A stretch of 64,000 nucleotides of DNA from Mucilaginibacter pineti (GTDB lineage Bacteria; Bacteroidota; Bacteroidia; Sphingobacteriales; Sphingobacteriaceae). The translations under genes and the position numbers were made by a program. The notes beneath the pieces were generated by a model. The model ran no database searches. It had not been told where the DNA came from and saw only the letters and a program-made list of their open reading frames with translations. Numbering within the stretch: the first letter of the stretch is position 1; each line of letters starts with the position of its first letter. Of this stretch, positions 14,555 through 23,310 are shown one piece after another. Where the stretch lies: contig NZ_FNAI01000002.1 of NCBI RefSeq assembly GCF_900101875.1, positions 682,001 through 746,000 of the forward strand, read 5' to 3'.

Positions 14555-16465
14555 ATGAAATATTTTAAATCCCTATTGCTGGTTTTGCTATCCGTACAAA
14601 CCGCTTTTGCACAAAGCAGCCATTTAACATTGTCTGATACCTATCCCTCTGCAACGGAAAAAATAAATATCAAATATGATACCGTAGGTACAGTATTGGG
14701 CGGTAAAAAAGATATTGCTGCATATATTTATTTTCTCGGCGATGACAGCCTCACTCCGGCCGATGTTGCAATAAAGGCAAATGGTAGGTTACTTACAGGT
14801 CATTTCACCATTCCTGCCGGCGCAAAAGCATTTATAGTGAAATTATTTAGTGGTGATATCATTGATGATAACAATGAAAAGGGATATTTATATAAAGTTT
14901 ACAGCAACAAAAAGCCTGTTGCGGGTGCTTATGCTATGGAAGCTTCGGTGGCTAATGGCATAGCTATTAATATAGCTAAAATAAAGGAGGATAGAAGCCG
15001 TGCCATAGCATTATATGAACAGGAATTTGCGGCATATCCGGAGAGCAAAAAGCAATTTGAAATTGATTATTATAAAACGCTGTATATCTCTAAAAAACCG
15101 GAGTATAAAGCAATGATAGATCAAAAAATTGAAGAGTGGTCAAAAAGTAATGTTGAGTTGGAAATGCAAGCTGCTTGCAGTTTAATGGCAGCCTCCGGAA
15201 TGAATGAGCGTTCAGTGGCATTAAATAAAAGTTTAATAAGTAAGTTTCCGTATAGTTTAAATTCTATAATTGAGGTTTATTCAACGGCCCAAAATCTGAC
15301 GGATTCCTCGTTTTACGCTCTTGTAAAGCGGTTTAGTTTAGTAAAGGAAGCTCGGATTTACAGTGATAATTTAGCGGCAATAAAGGCCGGCGAACAACTT
15401 AAAAAGGATAGCATAGATAATTATAAAAAATATGCGGCTGTGGTATCTGATAAATCCGTGCTGGCGCCCGATTTAAATGCCTTTGCTTATGATTTGGCCA
15501 AATCCGGTAAGCGCTTACCTTACGCCGAACAATTGTCTAAGCAATCATTGGCAATTCTGCAGCAGCAAATTGATCATCCCAAACCAACGCAATATCGCTC
15601 GCCAAACCGCATTAAGCAGATAAAGCAGGCCGAATACGATATTTATGCAGATACTTACGCGTTTATACTTTATAAAATGGGAAGAGTTGCAGAGGCACTA
15701 ACCTATGAGCAGTCTATTTATGAACATGGCAATAAGGATAAGCCTGAGATTACTGAACATTACTTACTAATATTAGCGGCAAACGACAAATACGCCGAAA
15801 TTTTAACCGTTGCTAAAAATGCCATAATAACCAATAAAAGTACCGATGCAATCAACGCAGCAATAAAAACTGCCTATGTTAAAGTTCATGGTAATTTAAA
15901 CGGGTTTGATGATTTAACAGCATCAATGGCAAGCGCCGCAAAGCAAAACCGGGAAAGCGGGATGAGGCAGCAAATGACAAATAACCCGGCACCTTCGTTT
16001 GTACTAAAAGATATGGAGGGTAACACCATATCGCTGCAAAGTTTAAAGGGTAAAATTATAATAGTTGATTTTTGGGCCACCTGGTGCGGGCCTTGTAAAA
16101 GATCATTCCCCGGTATGCAGAGGTCTGTAAATAAATATAAAGATGATGCGAATGTGAAATTTCTGTTTATTGATACATGGGAAACTGGCGATACCTATGC
16201 AGACGCAGTAAAAACATTTATTGCGGACAATAAATATAGTTTTCAGGTGCTTTTAGACGAAAAAGGTGACGATGGAAAGCAGTCGAAAGTGGTAACACAG
16301 TTTGGCGTTACAGGTATCCCAACCAAGTTTGTTATCGATAAAAATGGAAATATCCGGTTTACCCATATTGGCTATAACGAAAACTTTGAGCAGGAACTGG
16401 ATACTATGATAGACGTTTTAAAGAGCTCCGAAGTAGACAAGGCATCGCCTAAAGCAATTATGTAA
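14555..16465 (+). CDS. Secreted thioredoxin-fold (TlpA/ResA-like) protein, copy 2
   Basis: The 636-residue paralogue of the preceding gene shares the signal peptide (ending AFA-QS), N-terminal domain, helical middle region and C-terminal thioredoxin domain, with WCGPC at C511/C514 and GVTGIPTKF. Identity is highest in the first 120 residues and in the thioredoxin domain, while the middle (about 160-330) has diverged strongly. That pattern suggests retained redox chemistry with a changed partner-binding region. It has its own copy of the palindromic upstream element and a terminator at 16481-16521. Confidence 0.88.
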   Translation: MKYFKSLLLVLLSVQTAFAQSSHLTLSDTYPSATEKINIKYDTVGTVLGGKKDIAAYIYFLGDDSLTPADVAIKANGRLLTGHFTIPAGAKAFIVKLFSGDIIDDNNEKGYLYKVYSNKKPVAGAYAMEASVANGIAINIAKIKEDRSRAIALYEQEFAAYPESKKQFEIDYYKTLYISKKPEYKAMIDQKIEEWSKSNVELEMQAACSLMAASGMNERSVALNKSLISKFPYSLNSIIEVYSTAQNLTDSSFYALVKRFSLVKEARIYSDNLAAIKAGEQLKKDSIDNYKKYAAVVSDKSVLAPDLNAFAYDLAKSGKRLPYAEQLSKQSLAILQQQIDHPKPTQYRSPNRIKQIKQAEYDIYADTYAFILYKMGRVAEALTYEQSIYEHGNKDKPEITEHYLLILAANDKYAEILTVAKNAIITNKSTDAINAAIKTAYVKVHGNLNGFDDLTASMASAAKQNRESGMRQQMTNNPAPSFVLKDMEGNTISLQSLKGKIIIVDFWATWCGPCKRSFPGMQRSVNKYKDDANVKFLFIDTWETGDTYADAVKTFIADNKYSFQVLLDEKGDDGKQSKVVTQFGVTGIPTKFVIDKNGNIRFTHIGYNENFEQELDTMIDVLKSSEVDKASPKAIM

Positions 16466-16480
16466 ATTAAAAAGGGCCTC

Positions 16481-16521
16481 ATAAAAAGCGAGTGTATAAA
16501 ATATATACAGTCGCTTTTTAT
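16481..16521. terminator. Bidirectional terminator between convergent genes
   Basis: ATAAAAAGCGA (16481-16491) pairs with TCGCTTTTTAT (16511-16521), extended by an inner GTATA/TATAC. A- and T-runs on both flanks allow use by the thioredoxin gene and by the convergent LOG-family gene. Confidence 0.75.
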
Positions 16522-16531
16522 ATGAATCGTA

Positions 16532-17239
16532 TTAAAAATTCGGCTTCAATACATATTTGTTGTAGAAACGGGTAATGTGCTCTACGGCTTCTTCGGCGGT
16601 GTCAACCACGCGGTAAAGGTTAAGGTCATCCGGGTTGATGTTGTGCTGATCGTTCAGCATTTTTTCTTCTACCCAGTTAAACAGGCCTTTCCAGTAATCA
16701 ACCCCAACAAAAATGATGGGGAAACGAGCAATTTTACCGGTTTGAATAAGCGTCATGGCTTCAAAAGATTCGTCCATAGTGCCAAAGCCACCCGGCAAAA
16801 TAATAAAGCCCTGCGAGTACTTCATGAACATTACTTTGCGGATGAAGAAGTAATCAAATTCCAGGATCTTATCCCTGTCGATATATTTATTGTGAAATTG
16901 CTCAAAAGGCAGCTCGATGTTTAAACCTACCGATTTACCACCGGCTTCGTAAGCACCTTTATTGGCCGCTTCCATAATACCCGGGCCACCGCCGGATATT
17001 ACACCGTAGCCATGCTCGGTAAGCAAGCGCGCGGTATGCTCGGCCAGTTCATAGTATTTATTATCATTATGGGTACGTGCCGATCCGAAGATGGATACGC
17101 AAGGGCCAATTTTGGCCAGTTTTTCAAAGCCGTCAACAAATTCGGCCATTATTTTAAAGATCTGCCAGGAATCGGTTACCTTAATTTCCTGCCAGTTTTT
17201 GTTTTCAAATGCTAATCTGATTTTTTCTTCTCCGGTCAT
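16532..17239 (-). CDS. LOG family (TIGR00730) phosphoribohydrolase-like protein
   Basis: The 235-residue Rossmann-fold protein carries the nucleotide-binding GGGPGIMEAANKGA (about 80-93) and the LOG signature PGGFGTMDE, corresponding to PGGxGTxxE. Proteins with these motifs hydrolyse nucleoside 5'-monophosphates to the base and ribose 5-phosphate; plant members release cytokinins. The bacterial substrate is often unclear and older records call the family lysine decarboxylase, which is a misnomer. A 22-bp gap separates its start from the stop of the upstream symporter, so the two may be cotranscribed. Confidence 0.88.
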   Translation of the reverse strand: MTGEEKIRLAFENKNWQEIKVTDSWQIFKIMAEFVDGFEKLAKIGPCVSIFGSARTHNDNKYYELAEHTARLLTEHGYGVISGGGPGIMEAANKGAYEAGGKSVGLNIELPFEQFHNKYIDRDKILEFDYFFIRKVMFMKYSQGFIILPGGFGTMDESFEAMTLIQTGKIARFPIIFVGVDYWKGLFNWVEEKMLNDQHNINPDDLNLYRVVDTAEEAVEHITRFYNKYVLKPNF

Positions 17240-17261
17240 ATCTTTTCTAAAGTATTATTAA

Positions 17262-18746
17262 CTATAACGCTGCTAATTTGTTTTTTGATGTGGAGGTAAG
17301 CAGCAAGCCAACAAAAGTAATTAATCCGTTAACAATAATGAGTTCGTTGCTGAACACGTAGCCCCCCAAAAGCGTTGCCGAATGAATGCTCAAAAAGTAA
17401 CAAACCGCGGGTGATATCAGGCAAATAAATGGCACCAGTTTATCCCTAACTTGCCTGTTGCCCACAAATAGCCCAAACGAATACAAGCCCAGCAAAGGTC
17501 CGTAAGTGTAGGATGCCACAGAAAATATGGCGCTTACTACAGCATCGTTATTAATGGCGTTGAATATAATAATGGTGAGGAACATTAAGCCCGAAAAGGC
17601 TATGTGAACGGCATGGCGCGTGCCTACCTTTTTCTTGCTATTAAGATCGGTACTTTTGTTAAAGTTCAAAAAATCAACACAAAATGAAGTGGTAAGTGCC
17701 GTAAGTGCCGAATCCGTGGTGGCAAATGTGGCAGCAGTGAGGCCCAGCATAAACACCATAGCCGGCACTATGCCCAGGTATTTTAGGGCGATGGTAGGGT
17801 ACAGGTAGTCGGTTTTATCAACATGGATACCGTATTTATTGGCGTACATCCATAATAAAGCGCCTACACTCAGGAAAAATATATTGATAACCACAAACAC
17901 CGCCGTAAAGCTGAACATGTTTTTTTGCGCTTCGCCAATGTTTTTAAGGCTCAGGTTTTTCTGCATCAGATCCTGATCAAGCCCGGTCATGCCAACGGTG
18001 ATAAACAAGCCGCCCAAAAAGGCCTTGGTGAAGTGAAACTTGCTGACCATGAAATCATTAAAGAAAAAGATCTTGGCGTAACTGCTGTTCTTGATAGCGT
18101 CGGCGGCTTCAAAAATGCTCATATCAAGGCTCCGGCAAATAAAATATATCGACAGGAAAACGGATGCTACGAGGAAAAACGTTTGCAAACTATCGGTAAT
18201 AATAATGGTTTTTAGTCCCCCCTTAAATGTGTACGACCATATCAACAATAAACAAATGAGCACCGTTACGGCAAAAGGGATATGGTAGCTATCAAAAATG
18301 AACTTCTGCAATACGATAACCACCAAATAAAGCCTGAAAGCCGAGCCGATAACCCTGCTGATGAGGAAGATACCCGCCGCGGTTTTGTAGCTCCAGGTGC
18401 CTAAAGCCTGTTCAATATAGCTATAAATGGATGTTAATTTAAGCCGATAATATAGTGGTAATAACACTGTTGCTATGATAATAAAACCAGCTGCGTTACC
18501 CAGCACAAATTGAAAATATGAAAACTGATCGCCGGAAGGTGCACCCACTTTACCGGGCACCGATATAAACGTAACCCCGCTTAATGCCGTACCAATCATC
18601 CCGAAGGCTACCAAATACCATTTAGAGTTGCGATTGGCCACAAAAAAGGTATCATTATCTGATGCCTTGCGCGATGTAAGCCACGATATAATCAGCAAAA
18701 CCAAAAAGTAACCGATAATAAATGAAAGTAATACTCCTGGCGACAT
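17262..18746 (-). CDS. Sodium:solute symporter (SSS family)
   Basis: The 494-residue protein has about 13 membrane helices and the SSS landmarks: WLTSRKASDNDTFFVANRNSKWYLVAFGMIGTALSGVTFISVPG in helices 1-2 (the unwound TM1 and the sodium-site Ser/Thr region) and the GLTAATFATTDSALTAL segment of the second sodium site. The family couples sodium entry to uptake of sugars, amino acids, nucleosides or vitamins; the substrate cannot be told here. It precedes the LOG-family gene on the same strand, which hints weakly at nucleoside or base salvage. Confidence 0.88.
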   Translation of the reverse strand: MSPGVLLSFIIGYFLVLLIISWLTSRKASDNDTFFVANRNSKWYLVAFGMIGTALSGVTFISVPGKVGAPSGDQFSYFQFVLGNAAGFIIIATVLLPLYYRLKLTSIYSYIEQALGTWSYKTAAGIFLISRVIGSAFRLYLVVIVLQKFIFDSYHIPFAVTVLICLLLIWSYTFKGGLKTIIITDSLQTFFLVASVFLSIYFICRSLDMSIFEAADAIKNSSYAKIFFFNDFMVSKFHFTKAFLGGLFITVGMTGLDQDLMQKNLSLKNIGEAQKNMFSFTAVFVVINIFFLSVGALLWMYANKYGIHVDKTDYLYPTIALKYLGIVPAMVFMLGLTAATFATTDSALTALTTSFCVDFLNFNKSTDLNSKKKVGTRHAVHIAFSGLMFLTIIIFNAINNDAVVSAIFSVASYTYGPLLGLYSFGLFVGNRQVRDKLVPFICLISPAVCYFLSIHSATLLGGYVFSNELIIVNGLITFVGLLLTSTSKNKLAAL

Positions 18747-18868
18747 AGGATTTTATTTAGTCCGGAAGTCGGGGAAGTCCGAAAGTCCGTAAGTTTTTTA
18801 AAGGTGCTTATAATATGTAAAATACGCAAATTGATGAATTATGTAGAATTGAAAAATATAGTATCACA

Positions 18869-18968
18869 CTTTGTCATCCTGAGCGGAGCGAAGGATCTAT
18901 TATGCGATTTGCATAGTTTGAATTGCATGGTTACGAATAGATCCTTCGCTCCGCTCAGGATGACAAAG
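18869..18968. repeat. Large palindrome, 32-bp perfect arms (TCATCCTGAGCG type)
   Basis: Positions 18869-18900 are an exact inverted copy of 18937-18968, with a 36-nt centre. The arms begin CTTTGTCATCCTGAGCG, a word family also seen at 61.6 kb. It lies between the symporter start and recR. Short ORFs across it arise from the palindrome and are not genes. It is probably a non-autonomous mobile or REP-like element. Confidence 0.85.
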
Positions 18969-19011
18969 AGTTTAAAACAGTATCCTGTTAGTTTTTTAAT
19001 AAATCCCCGCT

Positions 19012-19045
19012 TTTGCACATCCCCACTATTCATTAACTTCGCACA
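19012..19045 (+). promoter_or_regulatory. recR promoter, leaderless arrangement
   Basis: TTTG at 19012-19015, 18 nt, then TAACTTCG at 19034-19041 match the Bacteroidota -33/-7 pattern with one mismatch in the -7 box. Only 4 nt separate the -7 box from the ATG at 19046, so the transcript should start at or next to the start codon. Confidence 0.6.
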
Positions 19046-19663
19046 ATGAATTTTTCGTCGAAGTTGCTGGAGAATGCTGTTGCGGAGTTTGCTAAGTTGC
19101 CGGGTGTGGGTCAAAAAACTGCCCTGCGCTTGGTTTTGCACCTGCTTAACCAGGACAAGCAGGAAGTAGAGCGCTTTAGTACCACCATCAGTAAGCTGCG
19201 CAACGAAATACAGTTTTGCGCTGTTTGTCATAACATCTCCGATAGTTCAAAATGCGAGATCTGTACCTCGCACAAACGCGATCATAGTCTTATTTGCGTG
19301 GTTGAAGATACCCGCGATGTAATGGCTATTGAAAATACCAACCAATATAACGGTGTATATCATGTGTTAGGTGGCTTAATATCGCCAATGGATGGTGTTG
19401 GACCGTCGGACTTACAGGTAGATACCCTGGTAGAGCGGTTAAAGTTAAATGAAACAAAAGAGATTATTTTTGCCCTTAGCGCTACCATGGAGGGCGATAC
19501 CACGTTATTCTACCTACACAAAAGAGTAAAAAATTTCAATATCCCTGTATCAACCATTGCTCGTGGCATAGCTTTTGGTGGTGAGTTGGAGTACGTTGAT
19601 GAGATCACCCTCGGGCGGTCCATTGCTACACGTGTTCCGTATGAAAACTCATTGTCAAAGTAA
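19046..19663 (+). CDS. recR: Recombination protein RecR
   Basis: The 205-residue protein has an N-terminal helix-hairpin-helix (LPGVGQKTALRLVLHLL), a four-Cys zinc finger (C58, C61, C70, C73), and a Toprim domain (ICVVEDTRDVMAIENT, then YHVLGGLISPMDGVGP), in the order and length of RecR. RecR with RecO/RecF loads RecA at gaps. It is followed after 3 nt by a glycosyltransferase and then an overlapping SDR gene, so the three are probably one transcript. Confidence 0.96.
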   Translation: MNFSSKLLENAVAEFAKLPGVGQKTALRLVLHLLNQDKQEVERFSTTISKLRNEIQFCAVCHNISDSSKCEICTSHKRDHSLICVVEDTRDVMAIENTNQYNGVYHVLGGLISPMDGVGPSDLQVDTLVERLKLNETKEIIFALSATMEGDTTLFYLHKRVKNFNIPVSTIARGIAFGGELEYVDEITLGRSIATRVPYENSLSK

Positions 19664-19666
19664 GGT

Positions 19667-20503
19667 ATGAAGCTCTCGGTTATCATTGTAAATTACAACA
19701 CCTGTGATATGCTCAGGATTGCGCTCAATTCAGTGATAAGAGCCGCTTTGGGCATTAATTACGAGGTTTTTGTGGTTGACAATGCCTCTACAGATAAGTC
19801 GGTAGAGATGTTGAGGGTTGAGTTTCCTGATATTAAGGTAATCACCAGCCCTACCAATGAGGGAATAGCCAGGGCTTATAACCATGCCATAAAGCTTACA
19901 ACCGGAGAGTATATTTTAATGGTCAGTGCGGATACAATTACAGGCAAAAAAACAATTGAGAAGTCGCTGGCTTTTATGGATATGCATACCGATGCCGGGG
20001 GATTAGGCGTACGCATGATAACTCCCGACGGCCGTTTCCTGGAAGAATCAAAACATGGCTTTACCAAACCCTGGGCAATCTTTTTTAAACTAACCGGGCT
20101 TGCTAAATATTTTTCCAAATCGCGCCTTACCGATGTGCAGCGTAAGGACTGGGTAGAGGAGTTTCAAACTTCAGAATCTGACGTGCTGAACGGTGCCTTT
20201 ATGCTGATGCGCAAGGAAGCCATAAACAAAGTGGGCCTCATAGATGAGCGTTTTCATACTTATGGCTACGATATTGACCTTAGCTACCGCATAAGGCTGG
20301 CCGGATACAAAAACTACTACTTCCCCAAAACATATATCATTAATTTCAATATACAGGGCAAGCCTAAATTAAGCTGGTTATACATTAAGGAATTTTATGG
20401 TGCGATGATTATCTTCGCCACCAAATATTTATTTAAGGTGCCCGAAATAAAGATGGAGGGCATGCCGCAGCTATTCCCGTCCACGTATGAAGTTAAAGGA
20501 TAA
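19667..20503 (+). CDS. Family 2 glycosyltransferase
   Basis: The 278-residue GT-A fold protein begins KLSVIIVNYNTCDMLRIALNSV and has VDNASTDKSVEML, ADTITGKK at the DxD position, and the acceptor-side motif GYDIDLSYRIRLAGYKNYYFP, typical of rhamnosyl- or galactofuranosyl-like cytoplasmic GT2 enzymes. No membrane helices are evident. It probably extends a surface polysaccharide or glycan; donor and acceptor are not deducible. It is tightly coupled to recR (3-nt gap) and overlaps the following SDR start by 17 nt. Confidence 0.88.
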   Translation: MKLSVIIVNYNTCDMLRIALNSVIRAALGINYEVFVVDNASTDKSVEMLRVEFPDIKVITSPTNEGIARAYNHAIKLTTGEYILMVSADTITGKKTIEKSLAFMDMHTDAGGLGVRMITPDGRFLEESKHGFTKPWAIFFKLTGLAKYFSKSRLTDVQRKDWVEEFQTSESDVLNGAFMLMRKEAINKVGLIDERFHTYGYDIDLSYRIRLAGYKNYYFPKTYIINFNIQGKPKLSWLYIKEFYGAMIIFATKYLFKVPEIKMEGMPQLFPSTYEVKG

Positions 20504-21302
20504 AATTATTGTTATAACCGGCGCCTCCTCTGGCATCGGTAAATCACTTGCTAACGAATGTGCCAAACGCGGCGCCAATGTTGTATTGGCGGCCCGCCAA
20601 TATGTAACCCTTTGCGAAATTACCCAGCAGTTGGAAAGTCGTTACCAGGTAAAGGCCTTAGCTATTCAATGCGACGTTACTATAGAAGAAGATTGCGCCC
20701 AACTTATTAAACAAACACTTACCACCTTCGGCCGTATTGATGTGCTTATCAATAATGCAGGCATTAGTATGCGGGCACTGTTTAAAGATGTGGATTTGAA
20801 AGTGTTGAAATCACTCATGGATGTGAACTTTTGGGGAACTGTATACTGCACCAAATATGCCCTGCCCGAAATTACCAAAACCAAGGGCAGCATAGTTGGG
20901 GTATCGTCTATTGCGGGTTATAAAGGTTTGCCTGGTCGTGCAGGCTATTCGGCATCAAAATTTGCAATGAATGGCTTTTTGGATGCCCTGCGGGTAGAGA
21001 ACCTTAAAACTGGTGTACATATCCTTACCGCCTGCCCGGGCTTCACCACTTCAAACATCAGGAATACGGCTTTGAATAAAGAAGGCGTATCACAAAGGGA
21101 AAGCACCCTCGAAGAAAATAAAATGATGAGCAGCGACGAGGTAGCCGCCATTATTGTTGATGGCATAGAAAACCGGAGCCGCACCCTTATCATGACCTTG
21201 CAAGGGAAGCTAACCGTGTTACTCAGCAAGTTATTACCCGCATTTTTGGATAAAATGGTTTATAATGTATTTGCTAAGGAACGGGATCCGTTGTTGAAGT
21301 AG
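20487..21302 (+). CDS. Short-chain dehydrogenase/reductase
   Basis: The 271-residue classical SDR has the NAD(P)-binding TGASSGIG (about 11-18), NNAG near 90, catalytic Ser in VSSIAG and the YSASK active-site Tyr/Lys. The C-terminal portion (KLTVLLSKLLPAFLDKMVYNVFAKE) is amphipathic, suggesting membrane association as in DHRS7-like members acting on lipids. The start lies inside the glycosyltransferase reading frame, implying translational coupling. The substrate is not known. Confidence 0.9.
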   Translation: MKLKDKIIVITGASSGIGKSLANECAKRGANVVLAARQYVTLCEITQQLESRYQVKALAIQCDVTIEEDCAQLIKQTLTTFGRIDVLINNAGISMRALFKDVDLKVLKSLMDVNFWGTVYCTKYALPEITKTKGSIVGVSSIAGYKGLPGRAGYSASKFAMNGFLDALRVENLKTGVHILTACPGFTTSNIRNTALNKEGVSQRESTLEENKMMSSDEVAAIIVDGIENRSRTLIMTLQGKLTVLLSKLLPAFLDKMVYNVFAKERDPLLK

Positions 21303-21381
21303 TCATTAAGTCATTGAAAAAGCTTGAGCGACTTAGGGTGTATTGCTAATCGACTACATTTTGTTTAAATTTGATATCAGC

Positions 21382-21546
21382 ATGGAGAAAAATAAACTAA
21401 CGCTTAGCGAGGCCGAAATAGAACTTATAAAAGAGGGTCTGAGGCGCACCTATAAAGAGCGGTTTGAAATGGCTACGCGCTTATTTAAAGCCCAGCAAAC
21501 CATGAATAAGGCGTCCATATCACATAAACCTTTTATCAGCAAGTAA
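21382..21546 (+). CDS. Small helical protein paired with a nucleotidyltransferase
   Basis: The 54-residue protein starts MEKNKLTLSEAEIELIKEGLRR and is highly charged and predicted to be helical throughout. No family is recognised. The ATG at 21382 is preferred to a GTG/TTG-type start further upstream because the sequence before it is not protein-like. Its stop is 3 nt before the GTG start of the nucleotidyltransferase gene, so the pair is surely cotranscribed. This is the layout of toxin-antitoxin pairs, but no antitoxin motif is visible. Confidence 0.65.
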   Translation: MEKNKLTLSEAEIELIKEGLRRTYKERFEMATRLFKAQQTMNKASISHKPFISK

Positions 21547-21549
21547 TTT

Positions 21550-22029
21550 GTGGATGTTTTTGACGAGGATATCTTAAATTTTTGGAAAGCGCTTCAGGAT
21601 TATGATGTGCAATATATTATGATTGGGGGGTATGCTATAAACCTTCATGGTTACCAGCGTTTTACCGGTGATTTAGATATTTGGTTAAAGGATACTGTTG
21701 CAAACCGCAAGCAACTACGCAAAACATTTATCGATTGCAATATGGGTGATTATCCTATGATTGAAAACATGCAATTTGTTGTCGGCTGGACAGATTTTCA
21801 CTTGAATAACAATTTTCGCCTTGATATTCTTACAGAAATGAAGGGATTGGAAGATTATACCTTTGATGAGTGTTTGTCCATGGCTTCAATAGCAGAAATT
21901 GAAGGAGTACGCATCCCTTTTCTACATATTAATCAGCTAATCAAAAATAAACAAGTCATTAACAGGCCAAAAGATCAGATAGATGTTATCGCACTTGAGC
22001 AAATACGCAAATTGAGGGATGAGTTGTAA
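21550..22029 (+). CDS. Nucleotidyltransferase-fold protein
   Basis: The 159-residue protein begins with GTG. It carries the polymerase-beta-like NTase core: GG at about 28-29 (MIGGYAINLHGY), DLDIWL about 14 residues later, and a third acidic position in FRLDILTEM, so the three metal-binding acids are present. Such stand-alone NTases occur in defence and toxin-antitoxin pairs or as antibiotic-modifying enzymes. The partner is the 54-residue protein just upstream. It is convergent with the Kir channel gene, with 41 bp between stops. Confidence 0.8.
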   Translation: MDVFDEDILNFWKALQDYDVQYIMIGGYAINLHGYQRFTGDLDIWLKDTVANRKQLRKTFIDCNMGDYPMIENMQFVVGWTDFHLNNNFRLDILTEMKGLEDYTFDECLSMASIAEIEGVRIPFLHINQLIKNKQVINRPKDQIDVIALEQIRKLRDEL

Positions 22030-22070
22030 CGGAATGTTGAACCAAATCTTTAACGTTTAATCAAACTCAT

Positions 22071-23015
22071 TTACCCCACCATCTCATAATCACTTATCTT
22101 ACTCAAATCCAAAACTACCTGCCCGCCTGTATTTCTGTCAAAAACAGGTTTGAATTTGGCGCCCCATACCACGTCAGAGTATATATAGGATGTGCGTGAG
22201 TGTATGGTTTGTGAAAAGGTATCATCGAAGGTTTTAAGCATAACCGACAGACTGGCCTGTGTTTTTTCCAATTCTTCCTGAGTCATGTCTTTTAGGGGGC
22301 TGTTTTCATCAAGGGGATGTACAACGGTCCAGTTAAGGGTGAGGATACTTACAGATTTACGTTCCAGTTCCAGTGGGAAAAACTTGCGGATCGCCTTGCC
22401 GTTCACTTCTTCGTTGTAGCCAAAAACAACCTCCATTTCCAGGTCAATCAATATATTGCGCCTTAAATTAGCCAGGCGGAACATTAAGCCCCAGCCATTG
22501 CCGCGGTAGGGAGCAACCAGCACTTTTTCGCTATATAAAATTTTGGCCGATGGACGCGAGAAACGCCCATAAAGCAAACCCGTTGCCAGCGCAAAGGCCA
22601 GTAAACCCATCATGGATTCAATGGCGGCCACGCTGTTGGCTATCATCCCCCGCGGACTGATGTGCCCATAACCAACGGTAGATATGGTTTGAGCCGAAAA
22701 AAAGAAGGCATCCATAAACCTGTCGAACCCGGTATTGCCGCTTTTACCGTCAAGTACGTCGGGACCAAGCGAAACGTATAAGCATGCGAAAAGGATATTT
22801 ACAATAAAGTACCCGGTAAAAACTATCACCCAAAACTTTCGCCAGCTCATGGTAATAAGCGAGTGGTAGTTATTTGAGGTGCTGAAAAAAGGCAACCCGG
22901 TACGCTTTACGTTAATGGAGCCATCCTTATTGATCACCGGCTGGCTTTTCATCACCGGCTGTGTACCAAAGCCCAGATCATCCTCGGGATTTATTTTTTC
23001 TTTATGTATGGCCAT
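22071..23015 (-). CDS. Inward-rectifier (KirBac-type) potassium channel
   Basis: The 314-residue protein has TM1 (about 61-83), a pore loop with the selectivity filter TVGYG (113-117, in QTISTVGYGHISP) and TM2 (about 125-148). A C-terminal cytoplasmic immunoglobulin-like domain carries the Kir signatures FRLANLRRNILIDLEMEV and LNWTVVHPLDENSP. A KirBac-like slide helix region precedes TM1. It conducts potassium across the inner membrane and is gated by cytoplasmic ligands, pH or lipids. It is monocistronic. Confidence 0.95.
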   Translation of the reverse strand: MAIHKEKINPEDDLGFGTQPVMKSQPVINKDGSINVKRTGLPFFSTSNNYHSLITMSWRKFWVIVFTGYFIVNILFACLYVSLGPDVLDGKSGNTGFDRFMDAFFFSAQTISTVGYGHISPRGMIANSVAAIESMMGLLAFALATGLLYGRFSRPSAKILYSEKVLVAPYRGNGWGLMFRLANLRRNILIDLEMEVVFGYNEEVNGKAIRKFFPLELERKSVSILTLNWTVVHPLDENSPLKDMTQEELEKTQASLSVMLKTFDDTFSQTIHSRTSYIYSDVVWGAKFKPVFDRNTGGQVVLDLSKISDYEMVG

Positions 23016-23033
23016 GCTGCCTAATTATTGATT

Positions 23034-23191
23034 TAGTGAATTACTGAATTATTGATTTGAGTTGCAAATACGCTATTTTCATAATTCAGTAAAGCAATAT
23101 ATTGATGTCGTTTAATTAGTGAATTACTGAATTATTGATTTGAGTTGCAAATGCGCTATTTTCATAATTCAGTAAAGCAATATATTGATGT
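23034..23191. repeat. 75-bp direct repeat, two copies
   Basis: Positions 23034-23108 recur at 23117-23191 with one mismatch (ATACGC versus ATGCGC). The unit is itself made of the words GAATTATTGA and its complement TCATAATTC. It lies upstream of the Kir gene and before the trp promoter. Confidence 0.85.
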
Positions 23192-23271
23192 TAATAGTTC
23201 ATTACAAAGATTCATTAATTTTTAATTCAATAATTCAGTGAATCAATAATTCGATAATTCAAATTTATCTG

Positions 23272-23302
23272 TTTGTTTTTATAAAAACTATTTCCATATT
23301 TG
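23272..23302 (+). promoter_or_regulatory. trp operon promoter (Bacteroidota type)
   Basis: TTTG at 23272-23275, a 19-nt spacer and CATATTTG at 23295-23302 match the TTTG-N19-TAnnTTTG consensus with one change. Transcription should begin near 23308-23310, almost on the ATG of the leader peptide at 23311. Confidence 0.7.
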
Positions 23303-23310
23303 TGGCACAA

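Noticed and set aside
18804..19231. ORFs of 81 and 130 residues before recR
   Set aside because: Both run through the 32-bp palindrome, and the minus-strand one also through recR.
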